Assembly: GCF_016756495.1 (NCBI RefSeq)
Contig: NZ_AP023243.1
Coordinates: 6,452,501-6,516,500, forward strand
DNA: 64,000 nt
Reading direction: 5' to 3'
Source: Mesorhizobium sp. 113-3-3
GTDB lineage: Bacteria > Pseudomonadota > Alphaproteobacteria > Rhizobiales > Rhizobiaceae
Under the pieces are notes generated by a model. It worked only from the letters and a program-made list of their open reading frames with translations. It was not told the DNA's origin and made no database searches. Numbering within the stretch: the stretch's first letter is position 1; the number at the start of each line of letters is the position of its first letter. The position numbers and the translations under genes are program-made. Below are positions 27,657-37,134 of this stretch, one piece after another.

Positions 27657-28520
27657 TCACTGAGGCGCTATCGCCGGTGTCTTTTTGCGAATGGCATCGA
27701 GTGCGGAAACACCCGACCGCCGCTCGAGCTTGGGAACTTCGCCCGCTGACTGCTTGCGCCGGCGGCTAAGACCGGTGACTAAGAGATAGCACGCCACTGC
27801 GAACACAGCTGCGGCAATACCGGTTAAGCTGGCCAAAAGTGGCGCTGGAACGGGCCTGGACGCTTGGGCCAAAACAGTCGCCGGCACGGACCGTTGCTCA
27901 GGCGCGGAACGCTCCACCGACACCAAAACCACTTCGACCTTGTCGTAGGACAACCCTTCGATGCTGTCGGCCACGAGCATCTTTATCTTCGGCAGCAGAA
28001 CCGAGAGATCTGCTTTGGCGTCGTGCCTGATAAAGACCGAAGCCGAGGATGGCGTGGCGCCTGCTCGCAAAAGGTCGTTATGCGGCAGAACTACGTGGAC
28101 ACGTACAGAGAATACGCCATCGATATCGCTGATCGTGCGGGACAACTCTTCGCTGAGCGCATAAACATAACGGGCACGTTCCTCGGTCGGCGAGGCAATG
28201 AGGCCTGATCCTTGGAAAATCTCTCCGAGGTTCTTGAATGACTGGCGCGGCAATCCCTTGCCATTCAGGAGGTCGATTGAGTAAGCGAGCAGCTTTTCGT
28301 CAACCTGGACCGTGCTAGTCCCATCCTTGGCAGCGACCCGAACCGCATCAACTCCGTTGTCCATCAGAAGGGCGAGCATTTCATTCGCCTCGCGCTCCTG
28401 CAGTTGCGTGTAGAGATCCACCTTGCAACCGCCGAGGGCCACGAGGAGTGGCAGCACGATAAGGCGAAGTGACCTCCGACCGCACGTGCCAGGCATGATT
28501 TCCTGGGCTAAGCCAATCAT
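27657..28520 (-). CDS. rhcJ: T3SS inner-ring lipoprotein RhcJ/NolT (SctJ family)
   Basis: A 287-residue protein of the YscJ/FliF family. A signal peptide ends in the lipobox ALGGC (Cys near residue 33) and is followed by KVDLYTQLQEREANEMLALL, the conserved start of SctJ. Further hallmarks are VDAVRVAAKDG and ELSRTISDIDGVFSVRVHVVLP. A C-terminal membrane anchor lies near residues 230-252. SctJ forms the inner membrane ring. MPGTCGRRS eight codons in is an alternative start. It lies 9 bp after nopB. Confidence 0.96.
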   Translation of the reverse strand: MIGLAQEIMPGTCGRRSLRLIVLPLLVALGGCKVDLYTQLQEREANEMLALLMDNGVDAVRVAAKDGTSTVQVDEKLLAYSIDLLNGKGLPRQSFKNLGEIFQGSGLIASPTEERARYVYALSEELSRTISDIDGVFSVRVHVVLPHNDLLRAGATPSSASVFIRHDAKADLSVLLPKIKMLVADSIEGLSYDKVEVVLVSVERSAPEQRSVPATVLAQASRPVPAPLLASLTGIAAAVFAVACYLLVTGLSRRRKQSAGEVPKLERRSGVSALDAIRKKTPAIAPQ

Positions 28521-28529
28521 GTGCGCGGT

Positions 28530-29033
28530 TCAGCCTTCCTTTAGAAGTTTATTTACAGATGAGGTGATGCCGCTGACACCTTTGGAAACAAGCGCAACCT
28601 GAGTGACGCCATTGTACATATCCCGCAGACCAGCAATCATTGTTTCGAAATCATGCCGTCCTTGCGGAACGCCTGACGTTCCGGTTCCCGCATCACCTTC
28701 GGCAGGAAGCTTCTGCGGCCTAGGTAGAGCGCCCTTGAAAAGGCCTACCTGCTGGTCGAGCGCAGCCGAATTAACAGCACGGTCTGGGTACATCGCAGAA
28801 ATCGTCTGCAACACGCGGTCCCCCAAGGGACTCATCTGCGTAGCCGCGCGTTGAAGAGCCATCGCCGGAGGAACTGGCACCCTCGATGGCGCCGATGCGG
28901 CATCGTTTTTCAGCGAGTCGGCCGCGTGCGCCAAAGCGCGCTCAAACTGGGCTTGCTCGCTGAACGACGGTGACCCGGCCCTGGCCAGACAGTCCGTTAA
29001 AGTGGCAGTGATCGACGTGATAGGGATCATCAT
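28530..29033 (-). CDS. nopB: Nodulation outer protein NopB (NolB)
   Basis: A 167-residue protein beginning MMIPITSITATLTDCLARAG, without a signal peptide. The first gene of the minus-strand T3SS operon, 78 bp downstream of a tts box, it corresponds to nolB/nopB of S. fredii. NopB is secreted by the T3SS and is part of the extracellular pilus. The middle is Pro/Gly-rich (GALPRPQKLPAEGDAGTGTS) and the C-terminus helical. Two adjacent ATGs (29033 and 29030) could start it. Confidence 0.92.
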   Translation of the reverse strand: MMIPITSITATLTDCLARAGSPSFSEQAQFERALAHAADSLKNDAASAPSRVPVPPAMALQRAATQMSPLGDRVLQTISAMYPDRAVNSAALDQQVGLFKGALPRPQKLPAEGDAGTGTSGVPQGRHDFETMIAGLRDMYNGVTQVALVSKGVSGITSSVNKLLKEG

Positions 29034-29110
29034 GAAAGACCCGATAGCTTCCTCTTTGACCGGAGCGAACTCGGCCCTTCGTCATTCGTTATCAGGTCAA
29101 CGTCTAGGTG

Positions 29111-29140
29111 GCCGAGCTGACGACAAGCTGACTGACGGAG
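29111..29140 (-). promoter_or_regulatory. tts box of the nopB-rhcU operon
   Basis: The minus strand reads CAGTCAGCTTGTCGTCAGCT, a canonical tts box with two GTCAGC half sites at 11-bp period. It lies between divergent nopB and nolW, 78 bp from the nopB start. The same site read on the plus strand keeps a weak box-like look, so it might also affect nolW. Confidence 0.88.
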
Positions 29141-29216
29141 CCTGGTTAGTATCTAGAGGATATGCTGGCGCCTAAGTCACTTGTGCAAATTTCAGACTCT
29201 AGTGTATCAGTGCGCA

Positions 29217-29918
29217 ATGTTGAGAGCGCTCATCCGATCCGTCCGCCCACACGTTTTGAGACTTCTGTGTGCCGGTTTTTTTCTCTCCGCCGGAACCAAC
29301 GGAACTCTCGGCGTCCCCTTATCCCTCTCCAAGACGCCGTACAGATATACGGTTCTCGATCAGGATATTTCTGAGGCGCTGCAGCAATTCGGCAACAACC
29401 TTAATATCCGAGTCAACATTAGCGCCGAGGTGAAGGGGCGGATCCGCGGGAGTATGCCGGATTTGCCACCGCGCGAGTTCCTCGACCGTTTGGCCAATAT
29501 GTACGGTCTCCAATGGTATTATGATGGGCTTGTCCTCTACGTGTCAGCCGCAAAAGAATCACAAACCCGCATGCTTGTGCTGACTTCGATCCGCTTCGAT
29601 ACGTTTAAGGGTGCCCTAGACAAGCTTGAGATCTCCGATGACCGCTACGTCGTGAGACCCGCGCCGGGAGATGGCCTCGTTTTGGTTTCCGGTCCGCCGC
29701 GCTTCACCGCGCTCGTGGAGCAGACTTTCAATGGTCTTGTCGCAGAGGCACAGGGGCAGCCGCGCGTCCATGAAACGCCGACAAGCGAATCGGTCCTGAC
29801 ATTGTTTCGGGGTTCCTCCACCATGGTCGTCCGCAACGGATTGCCTGAAGCCGCTTATTCGTCCGACGTGCCGCAGCAGGATGGCGTTGGCGGGAAGCCA
29901 GAGCCACGCCAAAAATGA
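29217..29918 (+). CDS. nolW: T3SS secretin N-terminal-domain protein NolW (RhcC2)
   Basis: A 233-residue protein from the ATG at 29217. It has a hydrophobic signal (LRLLCAGFFLSAG) and then secretin N0/N1-type domains (YRYTVLDQDISEALQQFG, LDRLANMYGLQWYYDGLVLY). It lacks the pore-forming secretin region, which is supplied by RhcC1 at 33326-34786. The split secretin (NolW plus RhcC1) is typical of rhizobial T3SSs. It lies divergently from nopB and upstream of nopX. Confidence 0.93.
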   Translation: MLRALIRSVRPHVLRLLCAGFFLSAGTNGTLGVPLSLSKTPYRYTVLDQDISEALQQFGNNLNIRVNISAEVKGRIRGSMPDLPPREFLDRLANMYGLQWYYDGLVLYVSAAKESQTRMLVLTSIRFDTFKGALDKLEISDDRYVVRPAPGDGLVLVSGPPRFTALVEQTFNGLVAEAQGQPRVHETPTSESVLTLFRGSSTMVVRNGLPEAAYSSDVPQQDGVGGKPEPRQK

Positions 29919-29984
29919 TATCTGCGGTCGCAGCTTCGGGACAAAACAACACCGCGGCCACCCCAAATTGTGAATTCCTCTGAA

Positions 29985-30010
29985 CTCGTCAGTTTACCGA
30001 AAGCTAAACC
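29985..30010 (+). promoter_or_regulatory. tts box of nopX
   Basis: The plus strand reads CTCGTCAGTTTACCGAAAGC followed by TAAACC, a tts box of the CGAAAGC type. It lies ~105 bp before the nopX ATG and just after nolW, so nopX has its own promoter. Confidence 0.85.
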
Positions 30011-30115
30011 GCTCATGGTGGCAACCGCCAGCTTCAGCGATATCTTCGGTCATTGTGCTGGTATTGCACATGGATCTGGCGTGGGGGATTGCAATTTCAT
30101 TTTTGAGGAGACACA

Positions 30116-31966
30116 ATGTCCGTCAATAATAATACAAGCAACGTTTTCAGTAGCCAGGATATTCTCCAGTACAGCAGCCTGAATCTGACATCTTCGTTGG
30201 AAAAGGCGCAGCAAAACGCATCGTCATTCGAGGCGATGCTCTCCCTTCACCTGCACGAAGACGACGCCAGCCCCTTCCCGTCGATGAAGGAATTGTGCCG
30301 GAACACATCGGAGTCGCTGTTGCCCGATGTCGCATCCTCGTTGGAAGAATTGCGCAAGAACCCATTGGATCTGCTGCCGCCAAGCATGAGGGCAGCCATC
30401 GAAGCAACGGATCAAGGCCCGCAGCCTGCGGTCGCCCTCCCTCCCATTGCGCAAGCGCCTATAAAAAGCGAGAGAATTACGTGGAACGGCGGCTCACTGT
30501 CCCAAGCCGAGTTGCAGATTGTCGCAGTGCTGAACCGTCACAAGGACCTATGCCCGCTTAGTTGGCAATCGCTGACGGATAAAGCCAATGATCCCTCTAC
30601 GCCACCGGATCTGAAAGCGGCGATTGAGGGATTGCAGCAGGATCCAGAGCTTTTTTATGCGATCGGCTCGCAGGGCGATGGCCGCTGTGGCGGTAAGATC
30701 ACGGCCAAGGATTTGTCCGAGTTCTCTCGCCATCACTCACAAGTTGCCGCATTTCAGGGCCAGCAGGCGCAAAGCTACGCGCAGAACTACATCCCATCCG
30801 ATAGTACTGGAAGTGCGCAGCCGTCGGTTATGACCTTGAACGATGCGATGCGCGAGCTTTACCGGTACTCCGAAAACCTGCCCAAGAACCTGAGTCTGAC
30901 TTATTTCAAGCAGATCGTCGACGGCGACGCGAAAACTGGCAAATGTCCGCCACAGGTCATTGCGGCGGCTCAGTACTTTGTCAGTCACCCGAATGAATGG
31001 AAGCGGTTGTACGGTGGCTCGATAGACAAAGTCCATAAAGAGGATTTTCTCCAAGTCGCTTCATCTTCGATGAGCCTCACGCAAACCGAGCTGAATACCC
31101 TTAAGACGATCAACAGCAACCAGCAAAAATTCTTTGGGAGCGGTGTCCTGACTCGTGACAAGCTCGCAAGCATGGCGCAAGACAAGAGCCTAGATCCGAG
31201 AGTAAAGCAGGCGGCATCGCAGCTGTTATCGGATCATCTGCTCTTCGGTCTTCTAAACAATTCGATTACGGGCTACAAGACCCACAATTCGTTCTTCGAT
31301 TTCGGCGGCGGACACACGGTTGATTCCGGCAATATCAGCAACAAAGATTTTGGCCACTTCTACAACGGCATGTCGTCTGCAAACCGAGCCGTTCAGCAGC
31401 CAAAGACCCATGCGCCCGAAACTGCTGCGGAACAGGACGCCGTCTCGGACATGATGACGGGCCGGGCGGACCAGCCTGATACCAAGTCGGCCAAAAAGAA
31501 CGGCGGGGCCTTCATCCACACAGTCGACGACGTGCTCAAGGTGTACTCGACAGTGGCTGATTGGGCTGCGACGGCGGTGGGTCTGTTGAGCTTCATTCCG
31601 GTCGTGGGCCAAGTGGCCGATGCCGTGTCGATGACGCTCGCGTTCGAGGCGCAAGCGGCAAATCTTGTCCGCACAGCCATTACCGGAGGCAATATGAAGC
31701 AGGCGCTGCTAGACGCTGGCATCAATATCGGAGCGCAGGCGCTCAGCCTTGTCGCGGGTCCCGAGGTCAAGCTTGCGATTCGCAACGGGCTGGTGAAGAC
31801 GGCGTTGGAAGAGGCCGCCGCGGCCGGGATCGATCTGCCGATTTCCATGGCGAAAAGCTATGCAGAAGACTATTTGTCCAACCTGCAAGCATGCCTTCCG
31901 GCCGACACTATGCAAGCGGCCGGCCTCCTCAGCCCGATGGTGCCAATACTCCAGAAAGTGGCCTGA
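30116..31966 (+). CDS. nopX: Type III translocon protein NopX (NolX, HrpF/PopF family)
   Basis: A 616-residue secreted protein with no signal peptide, beginning MSVNNNTSNVFSSQDILQYS. It has repeated NolX-type blocks (LKAAIEGLQQDPELFYAIG, VIAAAQYFVSHPNEWKRL and VKQAASQLLSDHLLFGLL), each followed by an EF-hand-like stretch (GDGRCGGKITAKDL). A hydrophobic segment WAATAVGLLSFIPVVGQVAD near residues 480-505 could insert into membranes. In this family the protein forms the pore in the host plasma membrane. A ribosome binding site (GAGGAG) precedes the ATG. It is induced from the tts box at 29985. Confidence 0.96.
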   Translation: MSVNNNTSNVFSSQDILQYSSLNLTSSLEKAQQNASSFEAMLSLHLHEDDASPFPSMKELCRNTSESLLPDVASSLEELRKNPLDLLPPSMRAAIEATDQGPQPAVALPPIAQAPIKSERITWNGGSLSQAELQIVAVLNRHKDLCPLSWQSLTDKANDPSTPPDLKAAIEGLQQDPELFYAIGSQGDGRCGGKITAKDLSEFSRHHSQVAAFQGQQAQSYAQNYIPSDSTGSAQPSVMTLNDAMRELYRYSENLPKNLSLTYFKQIVDGDAKTGKCPPQVIAAAQYFVSHPNEWKRLYGGSIDKVHKEDFLQVASSSMSLTQTELNTLKTINSNQQKFFGSGVLTRDKLASMAQDKSLDPRVKQAASQLLSDHLLFGLLNNSITGYKTHNSFFDFGGGHTVDSGNISNKDFGHFYNGMSSANRAVQQPKTHAPETAAEQDAVSDMMTGRADQPDTKSAKKNGGAFIHTVDDVLKVYSTVADWAATAVGLLSFIPVVGQVADAVSMTLAFEAQAANLVRTAITGGNMKQALLDAGINIGAQALSLVAGPEVKLAIRNGLVKTALEEAAAAGIDLPISMAKSYAEDYLSNLQACLPADTMQAAGLLSPMVPILQKVA

Positions 31967-32184
31967 CAACAAATGTGCGACTTCCTTCGCACGCTTCACT
32001 AGCCTATCAATCACCTTGTGGGGAACCTTTGCCTTTCCGCAAGGCGATTTGGCAGGCGTGCCTTGAGGATCGTGGTTAGGTCGCAGCAGGCCCGGGCTTA
32101 ATCCGCTCATCCTTCGGCCTTGAGGTCGTTTTCACACTTAGCCTGAGAGGAGAAGGTGAAAACTGAGAACGGCTAGAAAAAACC

Positions 32185-32351
32185 GATATTGTTGAAAAAG
32201 TCCGCGTCGCGGTCGCCCGTGGCGCTTTCGTAGGATGGCGTTCCGCGGAGACCCCAAAATTGAATCCTGATTCCATGCAATGCGCCGGGTTGGAACTGGA
32301 TTCTAATATCGGTGGGGACTTTGCGGTGCGCCGGACTTTTTCAACAGTATC
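32185..32351. repeat. 167-bp MITE-like element with 20-bp terminal inverted repeats
   Basis: The left end GATATTGTTGAAAAAGTCCG and the right end CGGACTTTTTCAACAGTATC are inverted copies with one mismatch, 167 bp apart, with no coding capacity between. TGTTGAAAAAGTCC is an end sequence familiar from rhizobial transposases, so this is probably a non-autonomous derivative. The surrounding 31967-32756 has no recognisable gene. Confidence 0.65.
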
Positions 32352-32756
32352 AACCCAGAGCGGTCGTGCTGGCCAGTTGGCGCAGCGCCCGTCCCCCACT
32401 GCTTCTCCGGTGGTCATAGGGACCACCGGGCCGCAACATGGGCCGGTGGAGCGCAGCGACACAGCCGCCAGCTTTGTCGACACGACCGCCAAGATCAAGC
32501 TCGCTTGGCCACTTGAGCCACGCCGCCGTCGCGTGACGTGCGCCTTTAACCTCGCAAATGAAGAACGCCGCTCAGCGAGGCAACGTCATGAGCGCAGCGC
32601 CACCGGGCACCCCGGAGAGGTGAGGGACACCCCTATCTTGTTCAGGTCACGGTCGTGTATTGTGACGGCCGCGCTCACCACCAGATCCGAAGCAACGGCA
32701 ATGTTACAGACTGGAGGCGGCGCCGTGCTCTACCAAGCTAAAACATACGACCCATG

Positions 32757-33317
32757 TCATTGACCTTTGCCCGCCCCGAACGTCCTGTATGTGGCAACTG
32801 GTATGGCCGCACGCTCGCCATCGCTCGGCTCGACAGCCTGGTTGTCGAGCAAATCGCGCGGATCGTTGACCATTGCAGCTAGGTTACGTCGTGTCGAACA
32901 GCCAAGGGGCTTTTCGAAGGATTTGTCACTGAGTAAAGAATACGACGGACAGGCAGGTGGGCGGGCATGATACACAATTGCTTCTACTTGGACTGCGCCG
33001 CCATCGTGTTGGTCGAGCAAATGGATGTTGTAAGTGTCTATACCCATCTGCCTGGCCTGATGCACCACCTCTGCGCTGAGCCGGGACGAGCCCCAGATAA
33101 GGAGGTGAAGGGCATCGCGGCGGCCGCTACTGGTCCTGTCAAGGAAAACACGCAAACGCTGCCGTTCGGAAGCGCGGAGGCTCTTTAATATCAGCACGGT
33201 GGTCTCCGGCCGGATAAGGATTGGCGCAGGGGGCTCGACATAGATCGGCACAGTGCTTGTGCAGCCACTTGCGCTGGCTGTCAGGGCGACCAGGAGAACT
33301 TTGATCCGCAAAGTCAT
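32757..33317 (-). CDS. y4xK: T3SS-linked lipoprotein Y4xK
   Basis: A 186-residue protein with a short signal and lipobox (LVALTASASGC, Cys at ~19), so probably an outer-membrane lipoprotein. It follows rhcC1 with an 8-bp gap, as y4xK does in NGR234. The body (ILIRPETTVLILKSLRASER) resembles small pilus-assembly or secretin-associated proteins, and a pilotin-type role for RhcC1 is plausible but inferred. Confidence 0.85.
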   Translation of the reverse strand: MTLRIKVLLVALTASASGCTSTVPIYVEPPAPILIRPETTVLILKSLRASERQRLRVFLDRTSSGRRDALHLLIWGSSRLSAEVVHQARQMGIDTYNIHLLDQHDGGAVQVEAIVYHARPPACPSYSLLSDKSFEKPLGCSTRRNLAAMVNDPRDLLDNQAVEPSDGERAAIPVATYRTFGAGKGQ

Positions 33318-33325
33318 TCGATCAC

Positions 33326-34786
33326 CTATTGAATTATGAAGCCGCGACCGCGCTTGGCCCCGGGCGCGCCGGTGCGGGCAGCAGCGCGGCCTCGCGGCGG
33401 ATCTGCCGGCGGATCGTCCAAAGCCGGCGCCATCCGGTCCGTGGGTGCGCTCATCTGGTTGGGGCTGGAGCCTGGTTTTACGATGTAAGGCGTAACCAGA
33501 ATTATAAGTTCTGATTCTTCTTTTTGAAACGAGGAGGAACGAAACAGAGCGCCAAGAATCGGCATTTCGCCGAGCCAGGGAAACGCACTGACATTATTGT
33601 TCACGTTGCGCCTGATCAGACCGCCAATTGCAAAGCTCTGCCCACTGGCGAGTTCGACGACTGTGTCGGCTCGGCGCGTGGAAACTGCCGGCACGGAAAT
33701 ACCATTGATTTGAACGGCACCTTGGGACGATAGTTCACTGACCTCCGGCTTTACGTGAATGTTGATCCGGTTGTTGTTGAGAACGGTCGGCACGAATTCC
33801 AGGCTGACGCCGAAGTGACGGAATTCAACCGACACTTGCTTGTTTTCCTGCAGGACAGGAATGGGAAATTCGCCACCTGCGAGAAAGCTGGCAGTTTCAC
33901 CGGACATCGCGGTGAGATTCGGCTCAGCCAACACGGAAGCTATGTGCTCCTTGGCGAGCGCGTCTAGAACCGCGCCGATGTTGACGGCACCGTTGTTGAA
34001 TCCGATTCCTGCTGTGCCACCACCCTGCGCTGCACCAGAGCCAGTGCCTCCGCCGCTTAACAAGCCCACTCTGAAATTGTCGATTTGACCAAAGGCGGAC
34101 AGGTTAACGCCGAGTGCCTTCATGGCGCTACGGGAGACCTCCGCTACGCGCACACTGAGATTAACTTGTAAGGACCCAGCGACCTTAATGTTGTTGACGA
34201 CTTGCGCACCGTCCCCGAGATACTGCTCAGTGACCCTTTTTGCGGTGTCGGCGACCTCCGCATTGGGCGCTGTACCGCTAAGGATTGCGCCGCGCGGCGT
34301 ATAGCTCACCTGGATTGAAGAGTCGCCAACCTGATCCATCAACATGGCGCGCAATTCCTCGATCGGTTGCGTAACGACAATTCGCAGCGCGGCGAGAGCC
34401 TCGCCCTTATCGTCCAAGGCGAACAGGCTGGTCCGCCCGGATTTCTTCCCGAAGACGAAGATCGTTGTATTTGAGGCTGCCTGATAATCAGCGATCGTCG
34501 GGTCAGCAACAAAGATGGTCGTGGCAGGCGCGGGCAAATGAACCGTCTTGCCGAGCGAAGAGGAAAGGTTCAGCGTGCCGTCGATGCTATTGGAAGCGGC
34601 ACGCGGCGCCCCTTGATCCTGCATGTTTTCGGCCGGGGCAGAAACTGGATATGCCAGAATGAGCGCACAGAGAAGGCGGCCCAAGTAAGGAGAAACAGTA
34701 GCAGGTCTCGGGCAAACGATGTGCGGGGGCCGCCGATCGGTGTCAGAATGAGTTGTAATGATTTTCAAGGCGGTCTTTTCTTTCAA
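33326..34786 (-). CDS. rhcC1: T3SS outer-membrane secretin RhcC1 (SctC family)
   Basis: A 486-residue secretin. A signal peptide (LGRLLCALILAYPVSAPAE) precedes the N domains (VADPTIADYQAASNTTIFV). The C-terminal secretin domain has the hallmarks VLAEPNLTAMSGETASFLAG and GEFPIPVLQ, with VTPYIVKP near the end. It lacks the N0/N1 part found in NolW, consistent with the split rhizobial secretin. A Pro/Arg/Ala-rich tail follows. It is transcribed with ttsI (26 bp upstream) and y4xK. Confidence 0.96.
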   Translation of the reverse strand: MKEKTALKIITTHSDTDRRPPHIVCPRPATVSPYLGRLLCALILAYPVSAPAENMQDQGAPRAASNSIDGTLNLSSSLGKTVHLPAPATTIFVADPTIADYQAASNTTIFVFGKKSGRTSLFALDDKGEALAALRIVVTQPIEELRAMLMDQVGDSSIQVSYTPRGAILSGTAPNAEVADTAKRVTEQYLGDGAQVVNNIKVAGSLQVNLSVRVAEVSRSAMKALGVNLSAFGQIDNFRVGLLSGGGTGSGAAQGGGTAGIGFNNGAVNIGAVLDALAKEHIASVLAEPNLTAMSGETASFLAGGEFPIPVLQENKQVSVEFRHFGVSLEFVPTVLNNNRINIHVKPEVSELSSQGAVQINGISVPAVSTRRADTVVELASGQSFAIGGLIRRNVNNNVSAFPWLGEMPILGALFRSSSFQKEESELIILVTPYIVKPGSSPNQMSAPTDRMAPALDDPPADPPRGRAAARTGAPGAKRGRGFIIQ

Positions 34787-34812
34787 ATTCGGCCAACTAT
34801 ACGAATGTCGCG

Positions 34813-35484
34813 CTAGTCACATTCAAGAATGTAACCAATGCCACGCACCGTTTTTATCCGCGGCGTTGCGTTTGAACTGCTCAGATATCGACGTAAGCGA
34901 TAGATTCCGACTTCAAGCGCGTTGGCCGATACTTCATCGTTGAACGAATAGAGGTGATCTTCCAACTGCGAACGCGGCACAATTCGGCCTGCACGGTTGA
35001 GCAGATGCTCTAAAATACATAATTCACGGCGTGCGACCGTCAGTGGATAACCAGCAACGGAAACCTGTCGGCCGATCGGATCGAAGTGGAGATTGCCAAA
35101 TACAATGATCGGGGCAGTCATCTGAGTCGACCGCCGCAGAACGGCTCTCATTCTGGCAATGAGCTCATTAGTATACACTGGCTTGAGCAGAAAATCGTCC
35201 GCACCACCGTTGAAAATCGCAATTCGCTTCTCAAGATCGTCGACGTCACTCAAAATGAGAGCAGGAACTGAATGTCCCTCACCCCTTAGCTGCTTCAGCC
35301 AATCCAAGCCATCGCCATCCGGCAGAACCAGCTCCAGCAGGAGAATTTCGTAGCTGGCGCAAGAAAATGCACTCGATGCTTGTTCCAGTGTGGGAACAAC
35401 ATCAACGGCGAAACCGCTGTCGCCGAGTGCAACTCCCACCGCTCGCGTAAGATCCGCATGGTGGTCAACGAATAGCGTTCGCAT
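34813..35484 (-). CDS. ttsI: T3SS transcription activator TtsI (OmpR-type response regulator)
   Basis: A 223-residue protein with an N-terminal receiver domain (1-~120) and a C-terminal winged-helix DNA-binding domain (~130-220, ending RTVRGIGYILECD). The phosphoacceptor position is Glu51 (EILLLELVLPDGDG) instead of Asp, as known for TtsI, so activity probably does not need phosphorylation. TtsI binds tts boxes; seven box-like sites occur in this window. A nod box upstream should place it under NodD and flavonoid control. No cognate kinase gene is seen. Confidence 0.95.
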   Translation of the reverse strand: MRTLFVDHHADLTRAVGVALGDSGFAVDVVPTLEQASSAFSCASYEILLLELVLPDGDGLDWLKQLRGEGHSVPALILSDVDDLEKRIAIFNGGADDFLLKPVYTNELIARMRAVLRRSTQMTAPIIVFGNLHFDPIGRQVSVAGYPLTVARRELCILEHLLNRAGRIVPRSQLEDHLYSFNDEVSANALEVGIYRLRRYLSSSNATPRIKTVRGIGYILECD

Positions 35485-35778
35485 TTCATCTCCTATTAAT
35501 GGTAGGACAGGTCACCGAGACTGTTGAGACGGCGAAAGCAGAAGTCGCGCAACGCGTCGCAGTGTTCGTAATCCTCTTTGGGACGGCTAGTCGCAGGATC
35601 ATGCGAGCCGTACGCCTGTAGTAGGCGAGGTAGAACCTGTGATGGGCTGAAGCGTCGTTTGGGCAGGCCAAGATGCCACTCCGCCTTCAATTCGTCTGCG
35701 CATCCTGCCGATGTGGCGGCCCCTGCATTCGCCAAGCGACATTGCCCTCCAGAGCCCATAATTCCATGACCCGTAGGG

Positions 35779-35802
35779 GTTAGCTTTCGACAAGCGACTT
35801 GA
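35779..35802 (-). promoter_or_regulatory. tts-like box abutting the nod box upstream of ttsI
   Basis: The minus strand reads AAGTCGCTTGTCGAAAGCTA, which matches the tts core (TCGTCAGCTTGTCGAAAGCT) at most positions but has a weaker first half site. It overlaps the 3' end of the nod box by about six bases. No credible gene other than ttsI lies directly downstream, so it may give TtsI autoregulation. Confidence 0.6.
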
Positions 35803-35843
35803 GCAAATCGATTGTTCGGATGTAAGCAATCCACATCCTGGAT
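35797..35843 (-). promoter_or_regulatory. nod box (NodD binding site) upstream of ttsI
   Basis: The minus strand contains ATCCAGGATGTGGATT, then ACATCCGAACAATCGATTT, then CAAGTC. These match the three conserved blocks of the rhizobial nod box (ATCCA...GATG, ATC..AACAATCGATTT, CAATC) with correct spacing over 47 bp. It lies ~310 bp before the ttsI ATG, the known arrangement in other rhizobia. Confidence 0.85.
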
Positions 35844-37134
35844 TGTCCGCATATTCACCCCCCAGATCGCACTGTGAGGCTGATGCTTGGTACCGACGCC
35901 TCCCTGGTTTCAGCCTCAAATCAGGTCCGCCTGACCATGAAGTGCAATCGTTGACCGCTTCTGCGACACCTGGGGCGATTGGCAACGCCGCCACGTGCCC
36001 CAATGTGCCACGAGATAACCGTCGTCCTCGGAGACGGTTCAGTCCGGCACCGGCTCGTAACCCAAGCCCCCAATCACACAGGTCAGTGTCGGATCGAACC
36101 AACCGTCGGTTTTCCCTGGCAATCAGGTGCAACGGCCTCAAGAGCAAGCTGACACGGTTTTTGGTCAGGTTCTCGACTCGGCCTGTTGTAAAGCTGCACG
36201 ATACCGAGTAGGCACCGGCGTATTGCACGCCCATCCAGAACGTTGTGGATATTGCGGCGGTCGACAGGGCCAAGCCTATAGCGGCGGTTGGGTGGGCGGC
36301 CGAGAGCATCTCCCTTCTTGGCCATTAGGAGGTGACGGCCGAGTTGCTGTCACTGGCCTCGATTCTTGACCACGAAATTGCAGCCGATTATCACCGCTCG
36401 GGATGATAGATGCTGGGGAATGATGCCGTCCGCGCACCGCCTCGTCGCGCACCAACTCGGGTGCGGCAAATAAGGGAGCGTCGCGCCGGCATTTCGGATT
36501 GGTGCAGACTCGTTGCCAAAAGTTTCCGATCAGTATCGGTTCCATTCTCCTCTCCGCAGAACACCTCGCGCTCCAGGGCGGCTCCGCCACATAATCTCGC
36601 TGAGAGACGCTCGCCTACTGGATGGCCGCAAGATGCGCTGGAAACCAAACGGCTCCCGTCCGACATTATCTCGCCGCACCTAAACGTTGCCCAGGCTTGC
36701 CCGGCTGAATTGCGGCACTGATCGGCGCCCGTCTAGCATCAACCCTGTGGCGCGGCTTCATCTCGGCCGTGGTCGGGCTTGGGACAAATGCGATAGCGGT
36801 CATTCGCGCAGGTCGATGACGCCGAGTTCGTGCCACATCCACTCGGCGACCTTCTGACGGCCGCCGTTGATTTTGCGGCCGGACGTGGCGTTTGCTGCTC
36901 ATGCCGACCAGTCAGCTGGTCAAGACTTTCGCGATGTCCATGGGTTGACAGACAATCTGCTCGCCGATTTCGGGCGGGTGTCTGAGGTAGGTTCCTCTGA
37001 TCTTTGCCGGGACGTTCAGCTATCATATGCTCCACGGTGCCGATTTCAGTGAGCGGAGGCGCTGGAGATCACCAAGGGGTCTGCTGGATCAGCGTCTTTC
37101 CCGTTTCCGCACGCGGCCGAGTTGAACGGGGCCG
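35844..37134. other. About 1.3 kb without a recognisable intact gene
   Basis: Many overlapping frames exist on both strands (up to 236 codons, 35599-36309 minus) but none reads as a known protein. One short minus-strand stretch near 36810-36880 (SGRKINGGRQKVAEWMWHEL) looks like the end of a real protein, preceded directly by stops, so it is a scrap. It probably marks debris of old insertions between ttsI and the second giant effector. Confidence 0.5.

Noticed and set aside
35496-35858. 120-codon minus-strand frame before ttsI
   Set aside because: It spans the nod box and tts-like box, has no recognisable similarity and is better explained as promoter and leader DNA.
35599-36309. 236-codon minus-strand frame
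   Set aside because: Low protein-like character, overlaps the nod box region, and no family recognised.
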